A stretch of 64,000 nucleotides of DNA from Micromonospora sp. HNM0581 (GTDB taxonomy: Bacteria; Actinomycetota; Actinomycetes; Mycobacteriales; Micromonosporaceae): positions 310,001-374,000 of the forward strand of contig NZ_JAASAD010000001.1 of assembly GCF_012726175.1 (NCBI RefSeq), given 5' to 3'. Position 1 is the first letter of the stretch; the number at the start of each line of letters is the position of its first letter. This document shows positions 45,784 to 54,738 of this stretch, piece after piece. The position numbers and the translations under genes are program-made. Below the pieces are notes generated by a model. That model was not told the origin of the DNA. It saw nothing but the letters and a program-made list of their open reading frames with translations, and searched no databases.

Positions 45784-46362
45784 TCAGGCGCTCGGCGGGC
45801 GAACCGGCGGCGAGGTCAGGGCTGCGACGGAACGGGCCGGTGCGCCATCGCTGGGTGGGGCATCGACCGGCGCGGCGAGCGGGTCGGGCCGCGACACGCC
45901 GCCGATGCCGGATCGCTCGGCGGCGATCTTTTCCTGCAGGCGGAGGATGCCGTGCAGCAGCGCCTCCGGCCGAGGCGGGCAGCCGGGCACGTAGACATCG
46001 ACCGGGATGATCTGGTCGACCCCCTTGGTCACCGAGTACGAGTCCCAGTAGGGGCCGCCGCAGTTGGAGCAGGCACCGAACGAGATCACGTACTTCGGCT
46101 CGGGCATCTGGTCGTAGAGTCGCTTGATCGCCGGGGCCATCTTGTCGGTGACGGTGCCGGAAACGACCATGAGGTCGGCCTGCCGGGGGCCGTGGGCGAA
46201 CGGGATCACACCGAGTCGCATGAAGTCGTGGCGGGACATGCTGGTCGCGATGAACTCGATCGCGCAGCAGGCCAGACCGAAGTTGAACACCCAGAGCGAG
46301 TAGCGGCGGCCCCAGTTGAGCACGAACCTGATCGGCTCGCCGAGCACGGCCGGCAACTGCAC
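45784..46362 (-). CDS. nuoB: NADH-quinone oxidoreductase subunit B (cluster N2)
   Basis: A 192-residue NuoB. Cluster N2 ligands are intact: the Cys pair in [11 protein letters not shown], one Cys in [11 protein letters not shown], and one in [10 protein letters not shown]. About 45 Pro/Ala/Ser-rich residues follow the core. GTG 46362 is chosen because GGAGGGAG lies 7 nt upstream; a TTG 11 codons earlier has none. It is the first nuo gene of the cluster and lies 1.3 kb from nuoC across an opposite-strand gene. Confidence 0.94.
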   Translation of the reverse strand: MQLPAVLGEPIRFVLNWGRRYSLWVFNFGLACCAIEFIATSMSRHDFMRLGVIPFAHGPRQADLMVVSGTVTDKMAPAIKRLYDQMPEPKYVISFGACSNCGGPYWDSYSVTKGVDQIIPVDVYVPGCPPRPEALLHGILRLQEKIAAERSGIGGVSRPDPLAAPVDAPPSDGAPARSVAALTSPPVRPPSA

Positions 46363-46395
46363 CTCGGGTCTCCCTCCACTGTCCCCGACAGTCAA

Positions 46396-46824
46396 TCACA
46401 GTTGCCCGGGTATGCGTCCGCCACCGTCCAGGCGGAGGGCACCGACAGGCGGTGTCCGCTCCCCCATCCAGCGGAGCCCGGGAACACCCCCACCGGCCGC
46501 GTCGCGCACCAACGGCGCCACCGCACCGGCAACCAGGATGGCCAGCGCCAGCACCGCGATACGCCAGGTCATCAGCCGGGTGCGTTCGGCGTAGTCACCG
46601 GTCAGTTCGGCCGGCATCGCCACGTACGGCACCTGGAAGAAGGCGAAGGCCGTCGCGGTGGCCAGGAAGGCGACGGCGACGTACGCCCCGGCTGCCGGAC
46701 CGGCACCGGACGGCGCGGTGAAGATGGCACCGAACAGCACGGCAAGTGCCAGCCCTCCGACGAGCAGGAAAGGACGGCGGGCGCCCCAAGGCGATCGGGT
46801 GCGGTCGGAGATCCGCCCCGCTAC
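46396..46824 (-). pseudogene. Truncated MFS/GPH-type sugar transporter remnant
   Basis: The translation contains AGRISDRTRSPWGARRPFLLVGG, the typical loop 2-3 motif of GPH/MFS sugar carriers, and then three membrane helices (FLLVGGLALAVLFGAIF; AYVAVAFLATATAFAFFQVP; MTWRIAVLALAILVAGAVAPLV). Recognisable homology starts only near 46821 and stops near 46470. The first two helices and everything after about the sixth are gone, and there is no start codon or Shine-Dalgarno at the homologous beginning. It lies tightly between the alkyltransferase-like gene and nuoB, so it looks like a deletion remnant. Confidence 0.65.
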
Positions 46825-46837
46825 GTTATGGCGGAGG

Positions 46838-47152
46838 TCACATCCCCTCTCCGGGCCACCACACAGCCGACCGCATGTCCACCCCGGTCCCGCGCAGCGG
46901 TGTCCCCTCAGCCAGCCAACGCGCCCCCGCTTCGCGGGCCAACCTGGGCGGCAACCCACCCGACGCATTCACCACCCGATGCCACGCAGCCCCACCACCG
47001 TGACGCGCCATGATCACCCCGACCAGCCGAGCCGACATCCGTCCGGAACGCTCGGCCAAGGCGTCGGCGACCGCACCGTAGGACATCACCCGGCCCGCAG
47101 GGATCCGGTCGACCAGTTCCAGCACTGCCTCGACGTACTCGTCAGGTGTCAC
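46838..47152 (-). CDS. Alkyltransferase-like DNA-binding protein (MGMT family, no active Cys)
   Basis: A 104-residue protein, (M)TPDEYVEAVLELVDRIPAGRVMSYGAVAD onwards. It has the MGMT DNA-binding helix-turn-helix and the arginine finger region. Where true O6-alkylguanine transferases have PCHRV, this reads AWHRVVNASGG, so the methyl-accepting Cys is replaced. It therefore belongs to the alkyltransferase-like proteins that bind alkylated guanine and hand it to repair. GTG 47152 is the start. It is divergent from proB with 61 nt between. A related gene neighbours moeZ in mycobacteria. Confidence 0.85.
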   Translation of the reverse strand: MTPDEYVEAVLELVDRIPAGRVMSYGAVADALAERSGRMSARLVGVIMARHGGGAAWHRVVNASGGLPPRLAREAGARWLAEGTPLRGTGVDMRSAVWWPGEGM

Positions 47153-47213
47153 AAGTGGCCAGACTATGGGAACGGCGGCGGGCCCCGCCGCGACGACAGC
47201 GCAGAATGGGCGG

Positions 47214-48323
47214 GTGCGCGACGCAGTCACTGCGGCCCGGCGGGTCGTCGTCAAGATCGGGTCATCCTCGTTGACCACCGCCACCGGCGGACTGGACGAC
47301 GAGCGGGTGGACGCCCTAGTCGACGCTCTCGGCCTGCGGGCCGCCGACGGCCGCGAGGTGGTGCTGGTCTCCTCCGGCGCGATCGCCGCCGGCCTCACCC
47401 CGCTCGGGCTGCCCCGACGCCCACACGACCTGGCCACCCAGCAGGCCGCCGCAAGCGTCGGGCAGGGCCTGCTGATCGGGCGGTACGCCGCCGCCTTCGC
47501 CCGACAAGGCCGCACCGTGGGACAGGTGCTGCTCACCGTCGACGACGTGACCCGTCGAGCGCATTACCGCAACGCGTACCGCACCCTGCGCAAGCTGCTC
47601 GACCTGCGGGCAGTGCCGATCGTCAACGAGAACGACACGGTCGCCACCGAGGAGATCCGGTTCGGCGACAACGACCGGCTGGCCGCGCTGGTCGCCGCGC
47701 TCGTCGACGCCGACCTCCTGGTGCTCCTCTCCGATGTCGACGCCCTATGGACCGGCGACCCGACCCGACCCGGCTCCCACCGCATCGCCGAGGTACGCGA
47801 CGAGACCGACCTGGTCGGAGTCGAGATCGGCGGTAGTGGCCGCGCGGGAGTCGGCACCGGCGGCATGGTGACCAAGGTCGAGGCGGCCCGGATCGCCACC
47901 GGTTTCGGCATCCCGGTGGTGCTCACCTCCGCCGCCCAGGCAGTCGCCGCGCTTGCCGGTGAATCGGTCGGCACCTTCTTCCACCCCAGCCCTCGACGCC
48001 CCGCCGCCCGACTGTTCTGGCTCGCCCACGCCACCGCGCCACGGGGCCGGCTACACCTCGACCCCGGTGCGGTTGCCGCGGTGGTGGGACGACGCAAGTC
48101 GCTGCTGCCCGCCGGGATCACCGCCGTGGACGGCACGTTCACCGCCGGCGACCCGGTTGACCTCGTCGACACCTCCGGCGCACCCGTGGCCCGGGGGCTG
48201 GTCAACTACGACGCGGTGGAGCTGCCCGGCCTGCTCGGGCGTTCCACCGCCGACCTCGCCGCGGCACTCGGACCGGCGTACGAACGGGAGGTCGTCCACC
48301 GCGACGATCTGGTGCTGCTGTGA
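47214..48323 (+). CDS. proB: Glutamate 5-kinase (with PUA domain)
   Basis: A 369-residue enzyme that phosphorylates glutamate in the first step of proline synthesis. The kinase domain has RRVVVKIGSSSLTT, VLVSSGAIAAGL, VPIVNENDTVATEEIRFGDNDRLAALVA and DVDALWTGDP; GIGTGGMVTKVEAA-type residues follow. A PUA domain occupies about residues 285-365. GTG 47214 is preferred by homology over an ATG 16 codons upstream. proA follows after 82 nt. Confidence 0.94.
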   Translation: MRDAVTAARRVVVKIGSSSLTTATGGLDDERVDALVDALGLRAADGREVVLVSSGAIAAGLTPLGLPRRPHDLATQQAAASVGQGLLIGRYAAAFARQGRTVGQVLLTVDDVTRRAHYRNAYRTLRKLLDLRAVPIVNENDTVATEEIRFGDNDRLAALVAALVDADLLVLLSDVDALWTGDPTRPGSHRIAEVRDETDLVGVEIGGSGRAGVGTGGMVTKVEAARIATGFGIPVVLTSAAQAVAALAGESVGTFFHPSPRRPAARLFWLAHATAPRGRLHLDPGAVAAVVGRRKSLLPAGITAVDGTFTAGDPVDLVDTSGAPVARGLVNYDAVELPGLLGRSTADLAAALGPAYEREVVHRDDLVLL

Positions 48324-48341
48324 GCCGGCCGAAGTGATCGC

Positions 48342-48351
48342 AAGGGCCCTT
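48342..48351. repeat. AAGGGCCCTT palindrome
   Basis: A 10-nt perfect palindrome in the proB-proA gap. Identical core at 22011-22022 and a variant (AGGGGCCCCT) at 50560-50569. All three lie in intergenic DNA, suggesting a dispersed motif family. Confidence 0.45.
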
Positions 48352-48405
48352 CCTGTACACGAGGGCTACGACAGGGTGCCCTTCCTTACCTTCAAGGAGT
48401 AGGAA

Positions 48406-49650
48406 ATGCGCGTGAGTGAGCAGGCCCGCCGGGCGCGAACGGCGGCGCAGACGCTGGCCGTGGCGACGCGTACCGCCAAGGACGCAGCGCTGCACGCGAT
48501 GGCCGACGCGCTTGTGGCGCGTACCCCGGAGATCCTGGCGGCGAACGCCGCGGACCTGGCAGCAGGGCGTGACGCCGGACTGGGCGCGGCCGTGCTGGAC
48601 CGGCTCGCCCTCGACGAAGGGCGGATTGCCGACATCGCCGACGCGCTGCGCCAGATGGCGGCGCTGCCCGACCCGGTCGGCGAGGTGGTCCGCGGCTCGA
48701 CCCTGCCCAACGGGTTGGAGCTGCGGCAACTGCGGGTGCCGTTCGGGGTGGTCGGCATCATCTACGAGGGGCGACCCAACGTGACGGTGGACGCCGCCGG
48801 GATCTGCCTGAAAGCCGGCAACGCCGCGCTGCTGCGGGGTTCCTCCTCGGCCGCGCACTCCAACGCGGCGCTGGTCTCGGTGCTGCGCGACGCAATCGCA
48901 GCGGCCGGCCTACCCACCGACGCGGTGCAGCTGGTCGATGCCAGTTCCCGCGACTCGGTGAAGGAGTTGATGCGGGCCCGGGGCCTGGTCGACGTGCTGA
49001 TTCCGCGCGGCGGAGCGTCGCTGATCCGCGCCGTGGTCGAGGAGTCGACCGTCCCGGTCATCGAGACCGGGGTGGGTAACTGCCATGTCTACGTGGACGC
49101 CACCGCCGACGTGTCGATGGCTGTCGCGATAACGCTCAACGCGAAGACGCAGCGCCTGTCCACCTGCAACACCGCCGAGTCGCTGCTGGTGCACGCCGAC
49201 GTCGCCGATGCCTTCCTACCGGTGATGCTGGCCGCGTTCGCCGAGGCCGGCGTGACCGTGCACGGCGACGCACGGGTGGCCGCCCACTCCGACGCCGTGG
49301 TCCCGGCAACCGAGGAGGATTTCGGTACCGAGTACCTCGCCGCGGACATCTCCGCTGCTGTCGTGGACTCGCTGGACGCGGCGGTCGCGCACATCGGGCG
49401 GTACGGCAGCGGCCACACCGAGGCGATCGTCACCGACTCCCAGTCGGCCGCCCGGGAATTCGCGGCGCGGGTCGACTCGGCGGCCGTGATGGTGAACGCC
49501 TCGACCCGGTTCACTGACGGCGGCGAGTTCGGCTTCGGTGCCGAGATCGGCATCTCCACCCAGAAGCTGCACGCCCGTGGTCCGATGGGCCTACCCGAGT
49601 TGACCAGCACCAAGTACGTCGTCACCGGCACCGGCCAGCTACGCCCCTGA
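48406..49650 (+). CDS. proA: Gamma-glutamyl phosphate reductase
   Basis: A 414-residue NADPH-dependent aldehyde-dehydrogenase-fold enzyme for the second step of proline synthesis. Catalytic Cys254 lies in [38 protein letters not shown] and the C-terminal [15 protein letters not shown] are conserved. ATG 48406 has AAGGAG 8 nt upstream. It lies 82 nt after proB, probably in the same operon; its stop faces the convergent neighbour after 8 nt. Confidence 0.96.
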   Translation: MRVSEQARRARTAAQTLAVATRTAKDAALHAMADALVARTPEILAANAADLAAGRDAGLGAAVLDRLALDEGRIADIADALRQMAALPDPVGEVVRGSTLPNGLELRQLRVPFGVVGIIYEGRPNVTVDAAGICLKAGNAALLRGSSSAAHSNAALVSVLRDAIAAAGLPTDAVQLVDASSRDSVKELMRARGLVDVLIPRGGASLIRAVVEESTVPVIETGVGNCHVYVDATADVSMAVAITLNAKTQRLSTCNTAESLLVHADVADAFLPVMLAAFAEAGVTVHGDARVAAHSDAVVPATEEDFGTEYLAADISAAVVDSLDAAVAHIGRYGSGHTEAIVTDSQSAAREFAARVDSAAVMVNASTRFTDGGEFGFGAEIGISTQKLHARGPMGLPELTSTKYVVTGTGQLRP

Positions 49651-49658
49651 CCCTGGCC

Positions 49659-50480
49659 TCAGCGAAAGGCACGGATGACGGCGAGCGTGGTGTGCACGTC
49701 GAACTGGTGGCCGTCGTCGCTGGTCCACCCGCCGTCACTACGCTGCGTCTCGGTGAGCCGGCGTCGGGCGGCCACCAGCGTCCATTCCTGAAGATCGACG
49801 CCCACCCGGTGCAGCGTCACGCCTAGCCAGGCGGCGTCGGCCGCCGACGCCTCCGGCAGCCGCTCCGCCAGCACCGCCTTGATCTGTGCCGACTCGTAGA
49901 ACATCTGCTGCCGGTGCAGGACTGCCGCGCTCAGCCAACCGGTGGCCAGGAAGGACGGCCAACTCCCGTCGGGGCGCAACTGGGCAGCGAGCGCCTGGCT
50001 GGCGGCCTGCACCACCCCGGCGTACGCCCCACCGACCCGGTGATCCAACGGGCCGGCGGCCCGCGCGTCCAGACCCGCTGCGGTCAACCAGAAGGCGGCG
50101 TTGGCGGTGAGGTACATTTTCGCCTCCGGGCTACCCGGACGGGCCCACTCGGGTGCGGAGTCGGCCAGGGCTTCGTCCTCCTCCCAACAGCCGTCACGTC
50201 GCTGGGCTGCGGCGAGCCAGTCCAGCGCCCGCCGGGCGCTCGGGCGGCCCAGCGCACCGAGGTCGTCCAGTTCCGCGAGGCGGAAGCAGGTCGCGTCGAC
50301 CGAGGCGACCTCGTCGCCCCAGGACGCCGGCCAGCCACCGCCGGGTGTCTGGCCCACCTCGGCGCTGTCGAACACTTCCGGCGGTGGCTGCGCGCCGGTA
50401 CGCAGCCAGGACATGCGGGCACGCTCCACCGCGTCCCCGTGCGCCACCACGAACCCGATCGCGGCATCGATGTCGACCAC
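49659..50480 (-). CDS. Prenyltransferase/squalene-oxidase-repeat fold protein
   Basis: A protein of about 273 residues. It has repeated QxxDGxW-type motifs typical of the alpha/alpha-barrel cyclase fold (QRRDGCWEEDEAL, LRPDGSWPSFLATGW, TQRSDGGWTSDDG), with conserved WL and FWL spacing. No DxDD catalytic motif is seen, so it is probably not a terpene cyclase; function unknown. Start uncertain: GTG 50480 ((M)VDIDAAIGFVVAHGDAVERA) is preferred, GTG 50489 is possible, and neither has a strong Shine-Dalgarno. It converges on proA. Confidence 0.75.
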   Translation of the reverse strand: MVDIDAAIGFVVAHGDAVERARMSWLRTGAQPPPEVFDSAEVGQTPGGGWPASWGDEVASVDATCFRLAELDDLGALGRPSARRALDWLAAAQRRDGCWEEDEALADSAPEWARPGSPEAKMYLTANAAFWLTAAGLDARAAGPLDHRVGGAYAGVVQAASQALAAQLRPDGSWPSFLATGWLSAAVLHRQQMFYESAQIKAVLAERLPEASAADAAWLGVTLHRVGVDLQEWTLVAARRRLTETQRSDGGWTSDDGHQFDVHTTLAVIRAFR

Positions 50481-50607
50481 GGCGGCCACGCTACCGACGT
50501 AACCGTGATCCCGCCTCAGGAGTACGGATAGGTGAGTCGGACCGAGGGCAGGAGTCAGAAGGGGCCCCTGCTCCACCTGACGGGGTCAGCAGGCAGAGGC
50601 CCTTCTC

Positions 50608-51789
50608 TCAGTAGGCGGGCAGCGACGGATCGATCTGCTTGATCCAGGAGAGCACGCCGCCCTGTACGTGCACGGCGTCGCGGAATCCGGCCGCCTTCAG
50701 CGCGGCCAACGCCTCGGCGGAGCGGATGCCGGACTTGCAGTGCAGAACGATCTGCCGGTCCTGCGGAAACTCGGACAGTGCCGTGCCGGAGAGGATCTCG
50801 CCCTTGGGGATCAGGGTGGCGCCGGGGATGCGGACGATTTCGTACTCGGCCGGCTCCCGGACGTCGACGAGAAAGATGTCCTTGCCCGCGTCCTGCCACT
50901 CCTTCAGTTCGGCCGCGGTGATGGTCGCGTCGACCACCGCTTCCTGGGCTTCCACCGACACCGCGCCGCAGAAGTCCTCGTAGTCCTCCATCAGGTCGGT
51001 GAGTGTGGGGCGTTCGCCGCAGAGTACGCAGTTCGGGTCCTTCCGAACTTTGATCTTCCGGTAGCTCATCTCCAGGGCGTCGTAGACCATCAGCCGGCCG
51101 ACCAGCGGCTCGCCGATGCCGGCGAGCAACTTGATCGCCTCGTTGACCTGGATCGAGCCGATCGAGGCGCAAAGCACGCCCAGCACGCCGCCCTCGGCGC
51201 AGGAAGGCACCATGCCCGGCGGCGGGGGCTCCGGGTAGAGGCAGCGGTAGCAGGGACCGTGCTCGGCCCAGAACACCGACGCCTGGCCGTCGAAGCGGTA
51301 GATCGAGCCCCAGACGTACGGTTTGCCGAGCAGCACCGCCGCGTCGTTGACCATGTACCGGGTAGCGAAGTTGTCAGTGCCGTCGACGATCAGGTCGTAC
51401 TGGGCGAAGATCTCGCGGACGTTGTCGCGGTCCAGCGCGGTGTTGTGGATCTCGACGTTCACCAGCGGGTTGATCTCGCGGATGCTCGCCGCAGCCGACT
51501 CGGCCTTCGAGCGTCCGACGTCGGACACCCCGTGGATGATCTGACGCTGAAGGTTGGATTCGTCGACGGTGTCGAAGTCGATGATGCCCAGGGTGCCGAC
51601 CCCGGCGGCGGCCAGATACATCAGGGCAGGCGATCCGAGTCCGCCCGCGCCGACACAGAGCACCCGGGCGTTCTTCAGCCGCTGCTGACCGGTGACCCCG
51701 ACGTCGGGGATGATCAGGTGGCGCGAGTAGCGGCGGATCTCGTCAACGGTCAGCTCGGCGGCGGGTTCGACGAGCGGGGGCAACGACAC
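50608..51789 (-). CDS. moeZ: MoeZ-type sulfurtransferase: ThiF/MoeB adenylyltransferase + rhodanese
   Basis: A 393-residue fusion. The ThiF/MoeB half has GAGGLGS (47-53) for ATP, zinc cysteines at 180, 183, 254 and 257, and Cys197 in PSCAEGG. The C-terminal rhodanese domain has active Cys351 in VLHCKSGIRS. The family activates and sulfurates ubiquitin-like sulfur carriers (e.g. for molybdopterin, cysteine or thiamine-type pathways). GTG 51789 has GGGGAGAG upstream. Synteny moeZ, DUF3152, TetR, DUF3107, rhlE matches Mycobacterium tuberculosis. Confidence 0.94.
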   Translation of the reverse strand: MSLPPLVEPAAELTVDEIRRYSRHLIIPDVGVTGQQRLKNARVLCVGAGGLGSPALMYLAAAGVGTLGIIDFDTVDESNLQRQIIHGVSDVGRSKAESAAASIREINPLVNVEIHNTALDRDNVREIFAQYDLIVDGTDNFATRYMVNDAAVLLGKPYVWGSIYRFDGQASVFWAEHGPCYRCLYPEPPPPGMVPSCAEGGVLGVLCASIGSIQVNEAIKLLAGIGEPLVGRLMVYDALEMSYRKIKVRKDPNCVLCGERPTLTDLMEDYEDFCGAVSVEAQEAVVDATITAAELKEWQDAGKDIFLVDVREPAEYEIVRIPGATLIPKGEILSGTALSEFPQDRQIVLHCKSGIRSAEALAALKAAGFRDAVHVQGGVLSWIKQIDPSLPAY

Positions 51790-51916
51790 GGTGAACTCTC
51801 CCCGGGGATCGATGTGGTGGGCGACCGCGCCATTGTCGCTCGCCGACCCGGCCATCGGCCATGAGCAGGGACACGCCGCCCGCTATGCGGGAGTGGGAAT
51901 ACCCGGCGAGCCGGCG

Positions 51917-52732
51917 TCAGCCGATCAGCTCACCGGCGTACCGGCGGCCGGCGAGGATCGGCCAGGCGTTCGGCAGGCAGCCGTCCAGGCCGTACGTCTG
52001 CTGCTGCATGACCGGCGCCAGGTCTCCCGGCCCGGGGCACGCCTCGTGCCCCTCCCCGATTTCGTGTCCGACCTCATGGTTGATCACGTAGGCCCGGTAG
52101 ACCTCGAGCGGTGCGGCGTAGTCCGGTACCGCCTCCAACCAGCGGGCCAGGTTGATGATGACCTGACCGGGCAGCCGGCAGGAGGTGTAGCCATCGGTGG
52201 TCAAACCACCCTCGGCGCACATCGCCTCCGAGGTGTGCGGCGTGGCGAGGTAGATGGTGAAGTCGGCGGACTCCGCCTCGGCGATCCGCTGTACGCGCAG
52301 CTCCCCGGTGCCGATCCAGCTACGCGGGTCCGCCAGCACTACGTCGACTGCGGCGGCGAAGGCGGCCGGGTCCTGGCCGGTGCCCTGCTCGACGGCGACG
52401 CGGTAGCGGGCCACCGGACCGCCCACGCCGCGCGCCGGCGTCTGGCCGCCAGCCACCGTGAACATGCCGTCACCCACCCAGGGGTACCGGCTCGGTCTGA
52501 TCTGTCCGTCGCCGCCTGCTCCGTGCGCGATCCGGTCACCGAAACCCTGATGTGGCGCCGCCGCCCGGTGACCGGTTCGGGCCAGCAGCATCGCCGCCGC
52601 GACGGCCAGCACCAGCACCACGCCCAGGGTCACCACCGTTCGGCGTGCACTGACCGGCCGGTGGTGACGATCCGACGGCCCACCCGAAGGATCTGGACGG
52701 TCGTGATCGTGCCAGAGGGGTGCAGTTGGCAT
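51917..52732 (-). CDS. DUF3152 putative membrane-anchored metalloprotease (first copy)
   Basis: A 271-residue protein with one membrane helix (about 32-51) and an extracellular DUF3152 domain. The metal motif HEVGHEIGEGHEAC gives His219, Glu220, His223 and His229, matching the metzincin HExGHxxGxxH pattern. Conserved cysteines Cys172, 185, 232 and 252 could form disulfides. Function unproven. A second copy lies 59 nt away on the same strand. It is 127 nt upstream of moeZ and may be its operon partner. Confidence 0.85.
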   Translation of the reverse strand: MPTAPLWHDHDRPDPSGGPSDRHHRPVSARRTVVTLGVVLVLAVAAAMLLARTGHRAAAPHQGFGDRIAHGAGGDGQIRPSRYPWVGDGMFTVAGGQTPARGVGGPVARYRVAVEQGTGQDPAAFAAAVDVVLADPRSWIGTGELRVQRIAEAESADFTIYLATPHTSEAMCAEGGLTTDGYTSCRLPGQVIINLARWLEAVPDYAAPLEVYRAYVINHEVGHEIGEGHEACPGPGDLAPVMQQQTYGLDGCLPNAWPILAGRRYAGELIG

Positions 52733-52791
52733 GACGTCATCGTCGCACCTAATTCCGGCACTTCACCGCATTTTGACCGGCCGACGACGAG

Positions 52792-53643
52792 TCAGAGTGG
52801 CGGACCCTCGTATCGCCGACCGTCCAGGTACGGCCAAGGGTTGGCGACGCAGCCCTTGAGGAAGAGCGTCTGCTGCATCATCACCGGAGCCGGTTCACCA
52901 CGGCCCGGACAGCGTTCGTGGCCGTTGCCCAACTCGTGCCCCACCTCGTGATTGATCACGTACTTCCGGTAGAGCGACAGCGGCACGTCGGCCGCGACGA
53001 AGTGCGGTACCGACAGCCGCCACCGGTCCAGATTGATGATCACTCTGCCGGGTGCACGACAGGAGGTGTACGGCCGTCCATCCACCCGGATGTCCACCCC
53101 CCCGGCGGCGCACATCCGACCCGCCGTCCCAGCCGTGGCCAGGTAGACGGTGAACTCGTGCCGGTCGGCACCGTCGACCTGACGCAGCCGCAGCCGACCG
53201 CTGTCCACCCAACTGCCCGGCCCGGCGAGCGCCGCGCCAACCGCCAGTGCGAACTCACCCGCGTCCGCGCCGGAGCCGGACTCCACCGCCACCCGGTAAC
53301 GCCGGAGGTCACCGGCCGTACCCAGCACCGGGCCGGCCCCACCGGCATAGGCGAACCGCCCCGGTCCGGTCGACGGGATCGGGCCGGGCTCCTGCAGGAC
53401 AGGCGCCACCGGTGGCGGAGACACCCGCACGGTAGCCGGGGACGCCACCGGTGCGGGGAGCGTCGCGGCCACAGCCGGTTCCGAGGCCACCGGGACGGCC
53501 TCGTCGGCCGCGCCCAGACCCACACCGGTGCCGCTGGCCACCATCGCCACCGCGGCACCCACGGCGGCCACCAGCGCCGCCACTCGGATCAGCGCACCCG
53601 GTCCGCGTCCCCGGCCTCCCCCGCCCCGGGCGACGATGCTCAC
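52792..53643 (-). CDS. DUF3152 putative membrane-anchored metalloprotease (second copy)
   Basis: A 283-residue paralogue of its neighbour from GTG 53643, with one membrane helix (about 20-44) then a Pro/Val/Ala-rich linker and the DUF3152 domain. The motif HEVGHELGNGHERC gives His232, Glu233, His236 and His242. Cys178, 195, 245 and 265 line up with the cysteines of the first copy, as do the C-terminal NPWP..GRRYEG residues. Tandem duplication is likely. The linker is more variable than the catalytic part. Confidence 0.83.
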   Translation of the reverse strand: MSIVARGGGGRGRGPGALIRVAALVAAVGAAVAMVASGTGVGLGAADEAVPVASEPAVAATLPAPVASPATVRVSPPPVAPVLQEPGPIPSTGPGRFAYAGGAGPVLGTAGDLRRYRVAVESGSGADAGEFALAVGAALAGPGSWVDSGRLRLRQVDGADRHEFTVYLATAGTAGRMCAAGGVDIRVDGRPYTSCRAPGRVIINLDRWRLSVPHFVAADVPLSLYRKYVINHEVGHELGNGHERCPGRGEPAPVMMQQTLFLKGCVANPWPYLDGRRYEGPPL

Positions 53644-53740
53644 ATCCGTCGCTCGATCCTGATGGGAAAATTCCTGCCGGACGGTACGACGGCCAGTGAA
53701 AAGAGTCGATCCACGACGGCTACCGGGGCTGTGCACCCGG

Positions 53741-54715
53741 TCATCCTGCCAGGTCCGCCCGAAGGGCCGTTCGCCCCGTCTCGGCGAGCAACCCCAGCAC
53801 CGCTCGGGCCACCAGCCGCGGCACCTCAAGCTGAGCCACGTGACCGACACCATTGATCATCAGGAGTCGACTGTCCGGGATCACCCGCGCGGCCTGCGGC
53901 GCCACCCGCACGTCGACAAGCCGGTCCTGACGCCCTCCGATGACGAGTGCGGGAGCACGCACCGCACCGGCCATCCGCCACAGTGAGCCCGACCCGGGCA
54001 GGTACGACCGCACAAAGCTGGAGACCAGGCCACGGAAGGTACGCACGTACGCCGCCGCGTAGTGCGCCGCCTCGTAGCGGACCCGGATCTCCTCCAGTGC
54101 CTCACGCCGACGCTGGTCGCTGATCCGGCTGAGGTCGGCCACACACGCCTCCATCACCTGCTGGGCCATCACCTCCGGCGCGAGTTGAGCCAGCCGCCAG
54201 GCGGCAACCCGTTCGCCCCGGGGAATCGCCAGCAGCGGAAGCATCCGACCCTGCAACGACCGGCGGAAGTCGAGAAACGGCAGGGCCGGCGACACCAGGG
54301 TCAGTGTGCGGACCAGATCCGGCCGGAGAGCGGCCACCCGCACCGAGATCGCACCACCGAGCGAATTTCCGAACAGGTGCACCGGTCCACGGTCGGCGTA
54401 CTCGATCCAGCGGATCACCCGGTCGGCGAAGACCGGCACCGTGTAGCGCCGGCCCGGCTCACTGCGACCGAACCCGGGCAGGTCGATCGCCTGCCCGTCC
54501 AGCCGATCGGCGAGCAGCCCCGCCAGATCGGTCCAGTTCTGTGACGAGCCGCCCAGTCCGTGCACGTACAACGCCGGTTCGGCGTCCGCACGGGTGGCCG
54601 GCGTCTCGCGGACGTAGGTGACGGCCCCGTCGAGTCGCACCTCGCGGCCCGGCCAGGGCGGCGGAACCGAGTGGGCGGGCAGCAGCCGTTCGGGCCAGAG
54701 GGTGGCAGGTTTCAC
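53741..54715 (-). CDS. Alpha/beta hydrolase
   Basis: A 324-residue alpha/beta-hydrolase from GTG 54715, (M)KPATLWPERLLPAHSV. Oxyanion-hole residues VHGLGGSSQNW (52-61) precede the nucleophile elbow GNSLGG (Ser118). Asp264 (GGRQDRLVD) and His292 (VGHVAQLE) complete the triad. A helical cap lies between. Substrate unknown; in mycobacteria a lipase-like gene sits near this moeZ locus. The frame continues upstream but without conservation. Confidence 0.88.
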   Translation of the reverse strand: MKPATLWPERLLPAHSVPPPWPGREVRLDGAVTYVRETPATRADAEPALYVHGLGGSSQNWTDLAGLLADRLDGQAIDLPGFGRSEPGRRYTVPVFADRVIRWIEYADRGPVHLFGNSLGGAISVRVAALRPDLVRTLTLVSPALPFLDFRRSLQGRMLPLLAIPRGERVAAWRLAQLAPEVMAQQVMEACVADLSRISDQRRREALEEIRVRYEAAHYAAAYVRTFRGLVSSFVRSYLPGSGSLWRMAGAVRAPALVIGGRQDRLVDVRVAPQAARVIPDSRLLMINGVGHVAQLEVPRLVARAVLGLLAETGRTALRADLAG

Positions 54716-54738
54716 CGTTCCAGTCTGCCTGGAACGGC

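Noticed and set aside
41570..46362. A hidden nuoD or nuoA between nuoB and nuoI
   Set aside because: No frame on either strand contains NuoD or NuoA motifs; the gaps are occupied by the GST and MDR genes or by short non-coding DNA.
46838..47536. A longer alkyltransferase-like protein of 232 codons
   Set aside because: The extra N-terminus is antisense to proB and has no homology; GTG 47152 gives the family length.
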